A stretch of 64,000 nt of DNA from Bacteroidales bacterium (GCA_017999895.1 JAGNKY010000003.1:124001-188000); one strand, 5' to 3'. Numbered from the stretch's first letter, positions 27,295 through 36,782 are shown. Numbers and translations are program-made. The notes: generated by a model from the sequence alone, not told the origin.

Positions 27295-27468
27295 TGTGTA
27301 TTTATATGACGAAAGTAATCATTTGTTTGAATTTATTCCACTTTGTTAAACGTATTTTCTAAATAAAGGGTACAAAAAAATGAATATTTTTAACTAATAT
27401 TCATTATTTATAGACGAAAGCGAATATTTCTTTGATAAAAATTCGGATAGAAAAACTTTCTTAAATAG

Positions 27469-28746
27469 TCATCTATATTTTATAAGAATTACATCTCCTG
27501 TTTTAGTGAAGGTTTCGCCGTTTTTATATCGTCCGGTTACCTTCCATATATATACACCAGGTTCGCAGAGGTTCCCTTTGTTGTAGCCATCCCACCCTAT
27601 GTTTATATCATTGGTTTCAAATATCAGTACTCCTGCTCGGCTGAATATCTTCAGGTTATAGTCGACGACTCCGTTTGCAACAGGGTGAAAAATATGAGCC
27701 GAAGCATCGCTCGAGGCGGAATAATATCCACCTGTGGGACCTTGCATATTCGGGATGAAAGCATTAGGAAACTCAATATAATATGCTGAACTTCCGGAAG
27801 AATATATAATTGAAGCTGTATCAGCACATCCTTTATCGTTCCATACAATTAATTTGATATTATATTTACCTGATTTTTCATATTGATGAACAGGTTCGAA
27901 TACTGTTGAAGTTTTTCCATCGCCAAAATCCCATTTATATCTTACTGCATTATCAGAATAGTTAATAAGTCTTATTTCATTATCTGCAGACTCACGTTCT
28001 GATACCTGGATATCGAATCGAGCCGAAGGAGGTGCATTAACTTTTATTTTTCCGGTCGCATAGGATGAACTCCCGTCAGTTCCGAATATTTTAAGTGTAA
28101 CCGTATATTCTCCCGGTATGTTATATACCCATTCCGGTTCTTTAACGAATGAAGTTCCGCCATCGCCAAAGGACCATTCACATGAATTAAAACCAGTTGA
28201 GGTATTACTGAATTTAACTTTTAAAGGTATGCAGCCTTCCGAAGGGATAGCCGTAAAAGATGCAGATATGTTCATACGAAGATTTGTATTTAATAAACCT
28301 TCCGATATATTCACCGATGCTTCCGTTTTTCTTAATGTATCGGTCATTGTTGCCGGAGCCTTAATCATATCCACTGTCGTTGTTTCTGAAGACATTTTCA
28401 CACGTTTCAGAGTATCAAACGCTTCGTGTTTTTTGTAAGTCCCTTCTTTAATTTGGACCTGTTCAGGGGATGGGGCATTTATTATCGAAATAGAGTCAGT
28501 TTTGATTTCTTTATTAACTTCTATATTGTTGTCCAATTGTTTTTTAGCTGATCCGGTCAAAAGAAGAAATGCAAGAGCAGCAATAGCCACTGAAGCTCCG
28601 GCCAGATAATAGATATTTAATTTTGCCGGATTAAAATGCATAAACTCTTTTTTTGCCAGCCTCTTCATGAGTGTCTGCTTTACTACTGCATCAGGAATGA
28701 CTTCAGCATTTTCAAGCTTGCTCCTGAAAAGCTCCTCAATGTCCAT
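27469..28746 (-). CDS. Anti-sigma-like membrane protein with PKD and T9SS type B domains
   Basis: 425 residues from the ATG at 28746 (an earlier ATG at 28767 is possible). Residues 1-43 are charged and cytoplasmic-looking, 44-64 form a single membrane helix, and 65-160 are a low-complexity Ser/Thr/Lys stretch. Two PKD domains follow (about 161-236 with WSFGDGG, 241-316 with WDFGDGK). Last is a gliding-motility-associated C-terminal domain, 325-425 (FPNAFIPN ... LKIFSRAGVLIF ... GWDGYNKG ... PGVYIWKV). Proteins with this type of head and helix beside an ECF sigma gene usually act as anti-sigma factors. The sorting domain is normally found on secreted proteins with a cleaved signal, which is absent here. 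Confidence 0.78.
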   Translation of the reverse strand: MDIEELFRSKLENAEVIPDAVVKQTLMKRLAKKEFMHFNPAKLNIYYLAGASVAIAALAFLLLTGSAKKQLDNNIEVNKEIKTDSISIINAPSPEQVQIKEGTYKKHEAFDTLKRVKMSSETTTVDMIKAPATMTDTLRKTEASVNISEGLLNTNLRMNISASFTAIPSEGCIPLKVKFSNTSTGFNSCEWSFGDGGTSFVKEPEWVYNIPGEYTVTLKIFGTDGSSSYATGKIKVNAPPSARFDIQVSERESADNEIRLINYSDNAVRYKWDFGDGKTSTVFEPVHQYEKSGKYNIKLIVWNDKGCADTASIIYSSGSSAYYIEFPNAFIPNMQGPTGGYYSASSDASAHIFHPVANGVVDYNLKIFSRAGVLIFETNDINIGWDGYNKGNLCEPGVYIWKVTGRYKNGETFTKTGDVILIKYR

Positions 28747-28774
28747 ATTTTTTCTTTCGCTGCCCAATTCCCAA

Positions 28775-29353
28775 TTACTTATTATTATTGTTTTCGGAAG
28801 CTGGATAATTCTTCTTTATTGTTCTCAGTATCTCGAGTCTTTCGCGTATAGCAGCTTTTGCCCTGCTATATTGTGATTTGGAAGTATTTATATCGATGCC
28901 AAGCATCTCCGAAATTTCTTTGTGTTTATAACCTTCAATGGCATACAGATTAAATACCATCCTATAGCCAGGTGAAAGCTCATTTAAAACTCTGATAAGC
29001 TCATCAGCAGTAAACATATCTTCCTCAAAACTTTCTGCTCCTGTTTCTATTGACACGTATTCTTCAATATCAATATTATATCTATGCTTCAAATTTTTAT
29101 GATACGAGGTTATCGCAGTGTTTACCGCAATTTTTCTTATCCATCCTATGAAAGAACCCGTTCCTGAATAATCTTTTATATTAAAGAATATTTTCAAGAA
29201 AGTCTCCTGAAGCATATCTTCTGCTTCCGCCTTGTCGCTTGCATAGCGCATACAAACACCTAACAGCAGGCGTGAATACCTGTCGTATAGCATCTGTTGT
29301 GCCTTCCTCTCGTGACGGGAACAACCTTCAATTATCTCTACGTCACTCAACAT
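28775..29353 (-). CDS. ECF-type RNA polymerase sigma factor
   Basis: 192 residues. Region 2 is visible as YDRYSRLLLGVCMRYASDKAEAEDMLQETFLKIFFNI (shown only as landmarks YDRYSRLLLGVC and AEDMLQETF), and region 4 as LSPGYRMVFNLYAIEGYKHKEI with helix-turn-helix KHKEISEMLGID. The stop codon is 28 bases before the start of the anti-sigma-like gene, so both are surely cotranscribed. It probably directs transcription of envelope genes, perhaps its own operon. Confidence 0.93.
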   Translation of the reverse strand: MLSDVEIIEGCSRHERKAQQMLYDRYSRLLLGVCMRYASDKAEAEDMLQETFLKIFFNIKDYSGTGSFIGWIRKIAVNTAITSYHKNLKHRYNIDIEEYVSIETGAESFEEDMFTADELIRVLNELSPGYRMVFNLYAIEGYKHKEISEMLGIDINTSKSQYSRAKAAIRERLEILRTIKKNYPASENNNNK

Positions 29354-29518
29354 TTGCCTTCGACAATTTTAAGACAATCATATAACCTCAATGGTTGCAC
29401 TGTTTAAAAAATGTTTATAAAATTAACGGATTAATTCAACTCATTATTTCAATATAACAAAGGTCGGGAAAAATTATAAAATTACATTGATAAATTTTAT
29501 AAGTAAAAATTGATTGCA

Positions 29519-29547
29519 TTGAGATTTAAAAGTAATTTTTACCTTCG
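29519..29547 (+). promoter_or_regulatory. Promoter TTG-N18-TACCTTCG for proline dehydrogenase
   Basis: TTG at 29519-29521 and TACCTTCG at 29540-29547 are 18 bases apart. The -7 box differs from TAnnTTTG at one base. The gene begins at ATG 29581. Confidence 0.5.
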
Positions 29548-29580
29548 CAACTTACTATTAACATTAAAAGCTTACTTGAC

Positions 29581-30492
29581 ATGATAAATAAACTCATTTC
29601 ATCTATTTTGCCCTACTTTCCAAAAAAGTTCATCTGGATTTTTTCAAGGTCGTACATAGCCGGTGAAACTATAGAAGATGCCATACGTGTTTCTAAAGAG
29701 CTTAACAATCAGAAAATAAAAGTTACGCTCGACGTGCTTGGTGAATTCATAAAAAATCTGGATGAGGCTGAAAGGAATAAGAAAGAATATTTAAATCTCA
29801 TCGATTTTACAATTGGCAATGGAATAGACGGTAATTTTTCACTTAAACCTTCAAGTTTTGGACTTCTTATTGACAGGGAACTCTGCTATAACCATATCCG
29901 TGAGATTGTTGCAAAAGCAGCTTCAGTAAATAGCTTCATTAGAATTGATATGGAAGACTCGACATGTACTGATATGGAAATCGAGCTTTACAGGAGGCTA
30001 AAAGCCGAGTTCCCAAAAAGTGTCGGACTTGTTCTTCAGGCATATCTTCGTCGCACTTATAGCGATATCGAAAAATTGTTAGATATTCATACGCCTGAAT
30101 CACCTTTGAATTTCAGACTCTGTAAGGGTATTTATGTTGAACCGGCTTCAATAGCATATAAAAAGTATGAAGAAATAAATGCCCATTATCTTGAAGATCT
30201 TGAGCTGATGCTCAGTAAGAAAATATTTGTTGGAATTGCCACACACGACAGGCCACTTGTCGAAGGAGCATATAATCTTATAAAGAAATATGATGTACCG
30301 AAAAACATGTATGAGTTCCAGATGCTTTACGGAGTAACTCCAAAGTTAAGAGAAAGCATTGTTAATGAGGGACATACAATGCGTGTTTATGTGCCTTTCG
30401 GGAAAGAATGGTTTAATTATTCGACTCGCCGTCTGAAAGAAAATCCAAAAATAGCAAGTCATATAATAAAAGCAATTTTTTATAAAGGATAA
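29581..30492 (+). CDS. Proline dehydrogenase, single-domain
   Basis: 303 residues, the size of monofunctional PRODH. The barrel segments FSLKPSSFG, FIRIDMEDS, VLQAYLRRT, FRLCKGIYVEP, GIATHDRPL, YEFQMLYGV and RVYVPFGKEWFNYSTRRLKENP match the family's FAD and substrate-binding strands. It oxidises proline to pyrroline-5-carboxylate and hands electrons to the quinone pool. Confidence 0.93.
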   Translation: MINKLISSILPYFPKKFIWIFSRSYIAGETIEDAIRVSKELNNQKIKVTLDVLGEFIKNLDEAERNKKEYLNLIDFTIGNGIDGNFSLKPSSFGLLIDRELCYNHIREIVAKAASVNSFIRIDMEDSTCTDMEIELYRRLKAEFPKSVGLVLQAYLRRTYSDIEKLLDIHTPESPLNFRLCKGIYVEPASIAYKKYEEINAHYLEDLELMLSKKIFVGIATHDRPLVEGAYNLIKKYDVPKNMYEFQMLYGVTPKLRESIVNEGHTMRVYVPFGKEWFNYSTRRLKENPKIASHIIKAIFYKG

Positions 30493-30503
30493 AAAAGATT
30501 TTT

Positions 30504-31076
30504 TCATAACTTAAGAATAAGTTCATCAATTGTTCTTTTTGGAACATGATGAACTTTATTTTCGTCGCGCCAGTATTTTACATCGTTGTTTATTATATCC
30601 TCAACAACAACTTTTTCAACGGGTTTGCCAAGTGCTATTATAAGTAGTATTTCATACTGTTCAGGTATTTGAAGTTCGCTTCGCAATTGTTTTTTTTCGA
30701 TTGAAGCTATCATGCAGCCGCCGAAACCTGCTTCGGTTGCTCCTAACTTTATACTCTGCGCTGCTATTCCGGGGTCAATTCCAAAAGAGTCTGAAATTTT
30801 AGTATCACCAAGAATTATAATATAGGCAGTTGGTCTTTCCCCTGGTTCAGGGCCATGCCAGTCGGAAAGATAACCTGCCCAGTTAGTACATGGAAATATC
30901 TTATCGCAGTCGGAGGGTGAATTATATAACAAAAATTTCAACGGCTGTTTGTTTGATGCCGAAGGTGAAAGTCTTACATATCCAATCAGCCTTTTCAAAA
31001 AATCATATTCAATCCTCACAGATTCATCAAACCTGCGGTAGCTTCTGCATTTAGCAACTAACTCTGAAAAATCCAT
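30504..31076 (-). CDS. Nitroreductase family protein
   Basis: About 190 residues from the ATG at 31076 (MDFSELVAKCRSYRRF); the frame opens upstream to 31157, but this would run into mqnD and shows no homology. FMN-binding features are CRSYRRFD, RLSPSASNKQP and GATEAGFGGCMIASI. It uses NAD(P)H to reduce an unknown acceptor. It follows mqnD closely and may belong to the same message. Confidence 0.85.
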   Translation of the reverse strand: MDFSELVAKCRSYRRFDESVRIEYDFLKRLIGYVRLSPSASNKQPLKFLLYNSPSDCDKIFPCTNWAGYLSDWHGPEPGERPTAYIIILGDTKISDSFGIDPGIAAQSIKLGATEAGFGGCMIASIEKKQLRSELQIPEQYEILLIIALGKPVEKVVVEDIINNDVKYWRDENKVHHVPKRTIDELILKL

Positions 31077-31113
31077 TTTAATATTTTTTATTGTAAAATT
31101 AAACAAAAGCAAG

Positions 31114-31941
31114 TTAAAGAAAAACTCTTTCCGGCAATTTAGGAATAACGCCAGCATTCATGGCTGTCGAAAAAAAATTTTTCACAGCCTCTCTGCCTTC
31201 CATTCCCAGGCTATAAGTATATTTATTTACATAAAGTTTTATATGACTTCTTATCACATCGGCATCAGTTTCCTTTGCATACTGACGTACAAAATTGAAA
31301 GAGAAATCCTGATTTTTAAATGCATACTCTATGCTTCTTTTTATTATTCTATTGACTTTTTGAGAAATATCTTCTGGTAATGATCTATTTACTGTTATTG
31401 CACCTAAAGGCACAGGAAGGCCGGTCAGTTTTTCCCAATATTCTCCGAGATCTGCAATTTTTCTCAGCCCTTTTTCATGATAGGTAAATCTTGTTTCATG
31501 GATAATAATTCCGGCGTCAGCTTCTTCTTTAAGTATTACATCAGGAATTTCAGAAAAAAGATAGACTTTTTTATTTAACGCTTCAGGGCAACAAATACTA
31601 AAAAGCAAATTTGCAGTAGTATATTTCCCAGGGATAGCAATAGTAAGAAGCGGTATTTCATCCATTTTGATTTCTTTCTTGCTTATCAGAAGGGGGCCAT
31701 TACCTCGGCCGATGGCACTTCCGGCATCTAATATCAGATAGTTTTCAGCTACGTATGTATAGGCATGATAACTTAATTTAAGAATATCTGTTTTACCTTC
31801 AAAGGCTTTACGGTTAAGTTGTTCAACGTCGGCAAGGAAATAATCGAATTCAAGCCCTTCAGTATCTACTTTTCCAAGTACCATAGCACCGAAAATAAAT
31901 GTATCGTTCGGGCAGGGAGAAAAACCCAGAGAAAGTTTCAT
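31114..31941 (-). CDS. mqnD: 1,4-dihydroxy-6-naphthoate synthase
   Basis: 275 residues with the MqnD opening LGFSPCPNDTFIFGA, then KLSYHAY, LISKKEI and IIIHETRFTYHEKGL. It converts cyclic dehypoxanthinyl futalosine to 1,4-dihydroxy-6-naphthoate in the futalosine pathway for menaquinone. It is four bases behind mqnB. The pathway fits the anaerobic-type respiratory chain with NQR. Confidence 0.94.
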   Translation of the reverse strand: MKLSLGFSPCPNDTFIFGAMVLGKVDTEGLEFDYFLADVEQLNRKAFEGKTDILKLSYHAYTYVAENYLILDAGSAIGRGNGPLLISKKEIKMDEIPLLTIAIPGKYTTANLLFSICCPEALNKKVYLFSEIPDVILKEEADAGIIIHETRFTYHEKGLRKIADLGEYWEKLTGLPVPLGAITVNRSLPEDISQKVNRIIKRSIEYAFKNQDFSFNFVRQYAKETDADVIRSHIKLYVNKYTYSLGMEGREAVKNFFSTAMNAGVIPKLPERVFL

Positions 31942-31945
31942 TCAA

Positions 31946-32611
31946 TTACTTTATTAGAAGTAATATTTCATTAAGCTTATTTCTAACTCTTTTTAGTGCA
32001 AGAGGCATATTCCAGCTCTCACTTCTTCTTTCTCCAACAAAATTTGAAACAGCTCTTAAAGCTATATATGGTATATTTTCCATAATACATGTATAAAAAA
32101 ATGCAGCACCCTCCATCGTTTCAATATCTGGATTAAATAGGAACCGTAGTTTTTCTGCTCTCTCATCTGTACCTGTTACCGTGTTTACAGTAATTGCCCT
32201 GACAGTTCTTAATTTATGAGCTATTTTCCTCGTATACTTATTAATACAGTATATTCTGTCGGTAATAAAAGGACATTCTTCATCTCTTATGCCCATGTCT
32301 TTGAGAGGTATGAAACCTTCCCTTGTTTCAATTCCAATATCCGCAAAAGAGTCAGAAACAGGCATCACCACGTCTCCAACAGGTATTTCATCGGTGAAAG
32401 AGCCTGCAATACCGACATTTATCGCCAGGTCGGGTTTATTAGACATGGAAAAATAGTGTTTCACGTGCCAGACTGTTTGAACTGAACTTACTCCTGTAAC
32501 CAGCACCGAAATTTCATGAGGCCCATAAATAATTTTATCTGAATCGGTAAAACCAGGTTTTTTCAGAATATCGGCCTCTTCATTGGTTGCAAATACTATT
32601 AATATTTTCAC
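31946..32611 (-). CDS. mqnB: Futalosine hydrolase
   Basis: 221 residues of the nucleoside phosphorylase/hydrolase fold: VLVTGVSSVQTVWHV, AINVGIAGSF, VGDVVMPVSDSFADIGIE and the substrate-binding end ETMEGAAFFYTCIMENIPYIALRAVSNFVGER (landmarks METMEGAAFF, RAVSNFVGER). It removes hypoxanthine from futalosine. Pairing with mqnD makes this specific function likely over MTA/SAH nucleosidase. Confidence 0.9.
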   Translation of the reverse strand: MKILIVFATNEEADILKKPGFTDSDKIIYGPHEISVLVTGVSSVQTVWHVKHYFSMSNKPDLAINVGIAGSFTDEIPVGDVVMPVSDSFADIGIETREGFIPLKDMGIRDEECPFITDRIYCINKYTRKIAHKLRTVRAITVNTVTGTDERAEKLRFLFNPDIETMEGAAFFYTCIMENIPYIALRAVSNFVGERRSESWNMPLALKRVRNKLNEILLLIK

Positions 32612-33004
32612 GGGTTAACTTCTTATTGTTAAAACTTAAAATTGCAATTTATTGTTTTTTTTACGAAAATAAATAAACTTTAGCCCCTCAAAATCAACAA
32701 TATTTCCTGAAATTCTAAAAATATCATTGAATATTTCGACTTTTAAAAAATATAGAGTATTTAACTTTGGGAAAATTATAAAAAGAATTAATAATATGGA
32801 TATAAGGTTTGAATTACTCATAAATGTGCACTTATCTTCTCCTTTTCAAAGCTCAGGTTTTCCTCCGACCTAAGCATCGGGAGGCATTGAAGGGGATTAG
32901 TTCGTAGTTTAAAAATATAATCAATTTGATATAAACTACTTTTATAAGTTTTAAAATTTTCTCGCACAATTAACTGAGATAAAAAAATATTAACAATTAA
33001 TATT
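32612..33004. other. Divergent intergenic region mqnB / folE with a hairpin
   Basis: No gene is supported. A hairpin at 32862-32884 pairs CCTCCGA with TCGGGAGG (one bulged G, 8-base loop) and has no T-tract. It lies about 120 bases before folE. No known riboswitch was recognised. Confidence 0.4.
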
Positions 33005-33652
33005 ATGGCAAAAAAAATTAAAGAAATTGAAAACGGCATTGAAGAAGAAAAATCGGGTTATCTGAAAATCGAGCAATGGAACAAAGAAAATGTTGAGGAA
33101 ATAGCAGGTTATTATCGTAAAATATTAAGTTTACTTGGTGAAGATCCTGATCGAGAAGGTTTGCTGAAAACTCCTGAAAGGGTTGCAAAAACACTTTATT
33201 TCATGACAATGGGTTATCAACAGGATGCACGTCAGATACTTAATTCGGCAAAATTCAGGGAAGAATACAAACACATGGTGCTTGTAAAAGATATAGATAT
33301 TTATTCTTTATGCGAGCATCACATGTTACCTTTTTTTGGCAGAGCTCATGTGGCATATATACCTAATGAATATATAACGGGATTAAGCAAGATAGCACGA
33401 GTAGTTGAAGCATTCAGCCGCAGGTTACAGGTACAGGAAAGGCTAACTGTTCAGATAAGGGATTGTATCCAGGAATGCCTTCAGCCGATGGGAGTTGCTG
33501 TAGTTATCGAAGCCGAGCACATGTGCATGCAGATAAGAGGGGTTCAGAAACAAAATTCTGTAACTACTACATCAGCATTCACGGGATGTTTCCTCGATAA
33601 TTTCAGAACAAGAGAAGAATTCATGCATCTTATTGGAACAAAACTGCATTAG
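33005..33652 (+). CDS. folE: GTP cyclohydrolase I
   Basis: 215 residues. Zinc ligands are Cys103 and His106 in [12 protein letters not shown] and Cys174 in [42 protein letters not shown] is the family core (landmark [10 protein letters not shown]). It makes dihydroneopterin triphosphate for folate or queuosine. The extended charged N-terminus (first about 25 residues) is common in FolE. Confidence 0.96.
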   Translation: MAKKIKEIENGIEEEKSGYLKIEQWNKENVEEIAGYYRKILSLLGEDPDREGLLKTPERVAKTLYFMTMGYQQDARQILNSAKFREEYKHMVLVKDIDIYSLCEHHMLPFFGRAHVAYIPNEYITGLSKIARVVEAFSRRLQVQERLTVQIRDCIQECLQPMGVAVVIEAEHMCMQIRGVQKQNSVTTTSAFTGCFLDNFRTREEFMHLIGTKLH

Positions 33653-33659
33653 TTTTTTC

Positions 33660-33667
33660 TATTTTTG
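33660..33667 (+). promoter_or_regulatory. -7 box TATTTTTG before fabD
   Basis: A perfect TAnnTTTG box followed by CAG, 38 bases before the fabD ATG. The closest TTG upstream is 24 bases away, a little far. Confidence 0.45.
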
Positions 33668-33705
33668 CAGCTTTGTAATATTTCTAACTCAAAATCGGAA
33701 TTTAT

Positions 33706-34587
33706 ATGAAAGCTTATGTTTTCCCCGGACAAGGTTCACAATATCCGGGCATGGGGAAAGATCTTTATGAAAAATATCCATTAGCAAGAGAGCTTTTTGA
33801 AAAAGCAAACTCAATTGTTGGTTATAGGATATCTGATGTAATGTTTTACGGAAGCGAGGAGGATCTAAAGCAGACAAGAGTAACTCAACCTGCAATATTT
33901 CTTCATTCGGTAATAATAGCATCTGTCGTTGGCGAATCTTTTATGCCCGATATGGTAGCAGGACATTCTTTGGGAGAGTTTTCAGCACTCGTTGCCAATC
34001 GTACGCTTACTTTCGAGGATGGATTGATGCTTGTCTTGACCAGAGCTTCTGCCATGCAAAGGGCTTGTGAAATGAACCCGTCAACAATGGCGGCAATCCT
34101 TGGACTTGACGATAATATAGTGGAGGAAGTATGTGCTGGATTCAATGGAGAAGTAGTGCCGGCAAATTATAATAGTCCAGGGCAGATTGTAATTTCAGGC
34201 ACCAATGAGGCAATTGATAAGGCTATTGAAATACTTAAATCGAGAGGAGCTAAACGTGCCTTGAAACTTTCGGTAGGTGGGGCTTTTCACTCGCCATTAA
34301 TGGAACCTGCAAGAAAAGAACTCGAAGAAGCTATAAACAAAACTTCATTCCGCAAATCATTGTGCCCTATATTTCAGAATGTAAATGCAAAACCTTCAAT
34401 TGATCCGGAAGAGATAAAAGCCAATCTGGTAATGCAATTGACCTCGCCTGTAAGATGGAGCCAAACAATAATTAACATGATAAAAGCAGGTGCAACAAGT
34501 TTCACAGAAGTAGGCCCGGGAAATGTTCTTCAGGGTCTGATAAAAAAAATAAACAAAGATGCAATTACCGAAAGTATTATTGTTTGA
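33706..34587 (+). CDS. fabD: Malonyl-CoA:ACP transacylase
   Basis: 293 residues with FPGQGSQYPGMG at the N-terminus, nucleophile Ser88 in AGHSLGE, the Arg-bearing TRASAMQRA segment, and catalytic His195 in GGAFHSPLM. It loads malonyl groups on acyl carrier protein for fatty acid synthesis. It stands alone here, convergent with murI. Confidence 0.96.
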   Translation: MKAYVFPGQGSQYPGMGKDLYEKYPLARELFEKANSIVGYRISDVMFYGSEEDLKQTRVTQPAIFLHSVIIASVVGESFMPDMVAGHSLGEFSALVANRTLTFEDGLMLVLTRASAMQRACEMNPSTMAAILGLDDNIVEEVCAGFNGEVVPANYNSPGQIVISGTNEAIDKAIEILKSRGAKRALKLSVGGAFHSPLMEPARKELEEAINKTSFRKSLCPIFQNVNAKPSIDPEEIKANLVMQLTSPVRWSQTIINMIKAGATSFTEVGPGNVLQGLIKKINKDAITESIIV

Positions 34588-34747
34588 TTTACAGGTTAAA
34601 CATTCTGAAGCAATAAAATATATTATCGCTCAGACATAACTTCATTTTATGTGCGAACTTAGGTTATTTTAGTTTTTTAACGAAACCAAAATGCATATAA
34701 TATTATCTTGGTTATTATTCAAAACGAAGAAGTTTATAGATATTTTT

Positions 34748-35548
34748 TCATGCCCAGATGTCGGCCTTTTCGAGATGAATATCCTTCTCAAAAAACATTC
34801 TTGCTATTTTACCGAAATAATCAGTATAATCTGAGACCATGAATTTGTCATTACTGTAGCCCCCATCATTGATAAGGTTATTCGAATGGAGCATTTGTTT
34901 GAAAGCAGCCGATACAATCTTTGATGAATCAACGATTTCAATATTAAAATCAAAGAATTTAATTATCTGGTTTCGAATTATAGGATAGTGAGTACAGCCA
35001 AGAATTAGAGCCTCAATACCGTTGAAAGCCTCATTTGAAAGGTAGGCTCTGATGATTAAATTACTAATTTCATCATAGATAAAGCCTTCTTCAATCATAG
35101 GAACAAGCAAAGGTGTGGCCAGAGAAATCACTTCCGTGTCAGGTAATTTTTCAGCCAGTGTATTTCTGTAAATTCCTGAAGTTATTGTACGTTTTGTACC
35201 TATTACGCCGATTTTACGATAATTCCGGCTAACTATATAATCAATAACCGGGGTTATAACATCCATAATAACCGTACGTTCTCCAAATTTTTCTTTCAGA
35301 TAAGCATAAGCCGAAGCTGAAGCTGAATTGCAGGCTATGAGGATTGCCTTAGCATTGAAACTTAGAAGATATTCGACTATTTTTTCGGAATATTGCTTTA
35401 TAGCTTCAGCCGATTTGTCGCCAAAGGGTAAATGTGCAGTGTCGCCGAAATAAAGCAGAGATTCGCCCGGTAATATTTGTTTGATTGCATGGGCTACGGT
35501 CAAACCTCCAACGCCGGAGTCAAATATACCAATTGGTCTTTCGTCCAC
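34748..35548 (-). CDS. murI: Glutamate racemase
   Basis: 266 residues. It opens with IGIFDSGVGGLTV and has catalytic Cys73 in ACNSASA and Cys185 in LGCTHYP. It supplies D-glutamate for peptidoglycan and follows the ompH-bamA group in the same direction, separated by a terminator. Confidence 0.95.
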   Translation of the reverse strand: MDERPIGIFDSGVGGLTVAHAIKQILPGESLLYFGDTAHLPFGDKSAEAIKQYSEKIVEYLLSFNAKAILIACNSASASAYAYLKEKFGERTVIMDVITPVIDYIVSRNYRKIGVIGTKRTITSGIYRNTLAEKLPDTEVISLATPLLVPMIEEGFIYDEISNLIIRAYLSNEAFNGIEALILGCTHYPIIRNQIIKFFDFNIEIVDSSKIVSAAFKQMLHSNNLINDGGYSNDKFMVSDYTDYFGKIARMFFEKDIHLEKADIWA

Positions 35549-35617
35549 AGCCAGATGCTACATTAATTAATTTATTATTCTATATAAATATTGATAAAAT
35601 AAACTATTTAACCAGTT

Positions 35618-35659
35618 GCAAAAAAGAGGGCATCCACCAATTATTACCGGCAGATGCCC
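35618..35659 (-). terminator. Rho-independent terminator behind the ompH pair
   Basis: Read on the minus strand, GGGCATC pairs with GATGCCC across an 18-base loop and is followed directly by TCTTTTTTG. It lies 20 bases after the stop codon of the last ompH gene and separates the envelope operon from murI. Confidence 0.8.
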
Positions 35660-35678
35660 AGCGTCGTCAGCCTATTGT

Positions 35679-36194
35679 TTATTTAATACCAAGTTTTGCC
35701 TTAACCTGGGGCATGACATTTACACTTTTTGTTTCGTCAAAATAGCGCAATTGTGTTGCATCAAAAACATAAATAAATCCTCCTTCTTTTCCAACATCTC
35801 TTATGGCCTTGTCAACTTTTTCAAAAATAGGTCTTGTCAGGTTTGTTTGTTCTTCCTGAAGCTGGTTTTGAGCCTGAAGCTGGAAATCCTGAATGCGTTT
35901 GCTCATATCGGCAAGTTCCTGCTCTTTTGTCTGGCGAACAAGTTCAGTATAATTCTTACTTTCCTTATTGTAAGTTTCATACTTGTTATTTAGTTCAACC
36001 TGCATCAATTCGAGTTCATTAATAAGTTCCTTCTGAATTCTCGTAAGTTTTGCCATGGCCGAATCATATTCAGGCATTGCTCTAATAAGTTCATCGGTAT
36101 TGATATGACCAAACTTCAATGCCTGTGCTTCAACTTTCAGGCCAGGGATTGAAAAAATTACAAATACAGTTGTAATCAATAATATCTTTCTCAT
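35679..36194 (-). CDS. OmpH/Skp family periplasmic chaperone (second copy)
   Basis: 171 residues: signal peptide to VEAQA near 24, then the OmpH start LKFGHINTDELIRAMPEYDSAM, a coiled coil, and VGKEGGFIYVFDATQ. It should shield outer-membrane proteins on their way to BamA, encoded just upstream. It sits 44 bases behind a paralogue of the same length. Confidence 0.92.
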   Translation of the reverse strand: MRKILLITTVFVIFSIPGLKVEAQALKFGHINTDELIRAMPEYDSAMAKLTRIQKELINELELMQVELNNKYETYNKESKNYTELVRQTKEQELADMSKRIQDFQLQAQNQLQEEQTNLTRPIFEKVDKAIRDVGKEGGFIYVFDATQLRYFDETKSVNVMPQVKAKLGIK

Positions 36195-36225
36195 TATTAA
36201 AAATATTAGTGTTTTTACTTTTTTG

Positions 36226-36233
36226 CAAAAATA
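36226..36233 (-). promoter_or_regulatory. -7 box TATTTTTG between the two ompH genes
   Basis: A perfect TAnnTTTG on the minus strand, 32 bases before the second ompH ATG. No TTG at normal spacing was found, so an internal promoter is only possible. Confidence 0.35.
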
Positions 36234-36238
36234 TACAA

Positions 36239-36754
36239 TTAATTTTTATATCCTAATTTTTCAAGTACCTGGTCGCTCACGTCGTACTTTGGATTTGCAA
36301 AAAGAATATATCCTCCGGCTGCAGTGTCGAATATTGCTGCATAACTTCCTTCGACTGCAATTTCTTTTATTGCCTTTAGAATTTCATCCTGAATAGGTTT
36401 TATAAGTTCTTCACGTTTCTTGAAAAGCTCTCCTTCAACTCCAAAATATTTGTTTTGAAGTTCCTTAACCTCTTTTTCCTTATTAACAATAGCTTCTTCT
36501 CTTTTAGTTTTCATTTCCTGAGAAAGAAGCACAGCTTCATTCTGGTAAGCTTTGTACATCTTTTCAACTTCTGCATAGCCGTCTGCTATTTCTTTCTCCC
36601 ATTGCTTTGAAAGATTATCGAGCTTTTCCTGGGCTGAATTGAAAGCCGGGATGTTTTTTCTGATATATTCTGAATCGACAAAAGCATATTTTTGTGCAGC
36701 AGCAAATGATGAAGTCAGAATTATTGTTACGATAAATACTGCTAATTTTTTCAT
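36239..36754 (-). CDS. OmpH/Skp family periplasmic chaperone (first copy)
   Basis: 171 residues with signal peptide MKKLAVFIVTIILTSSFAAA, then KYAFVDSEYIRKNIPAFNSAQEKL and a long coiled-coil stretch. It lies 28 bases behind bamA. Two ompH copies after bamA are usual in Bacteroidota. Confidence 0.92.
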   Translation of the reverse strand: MKKLAVFIVTIILTSSFAAAQKYAFVDSEYIRKNIPAFNSAQEKLDNLSKQWEKEIADGYAEVEKMYKAYQNEAVLLSQEMKTKREEAIVNKEKEVKELQNKYFGVEGELFKKREELIKPIQDEILKAIKEIAVEGSYAAIFDTAAGGYILFANPKYDVSDQVLEKLGYKN

Positions 36755-36782
36755 AATTTTCTGTTTTTAAGTTTCTTATCAA

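Noticed and set aside
32636..33039. Two short minus-strand frames between mqnB and folE
   Set aside because: Low-complexity Ile/Phe/Leu products without a start signal or similarity; one runs into folE.
34588..34747. Terminator between fabD and murI
   Set aside because: GGTT/AACC pairing is too short for a convincing stem.
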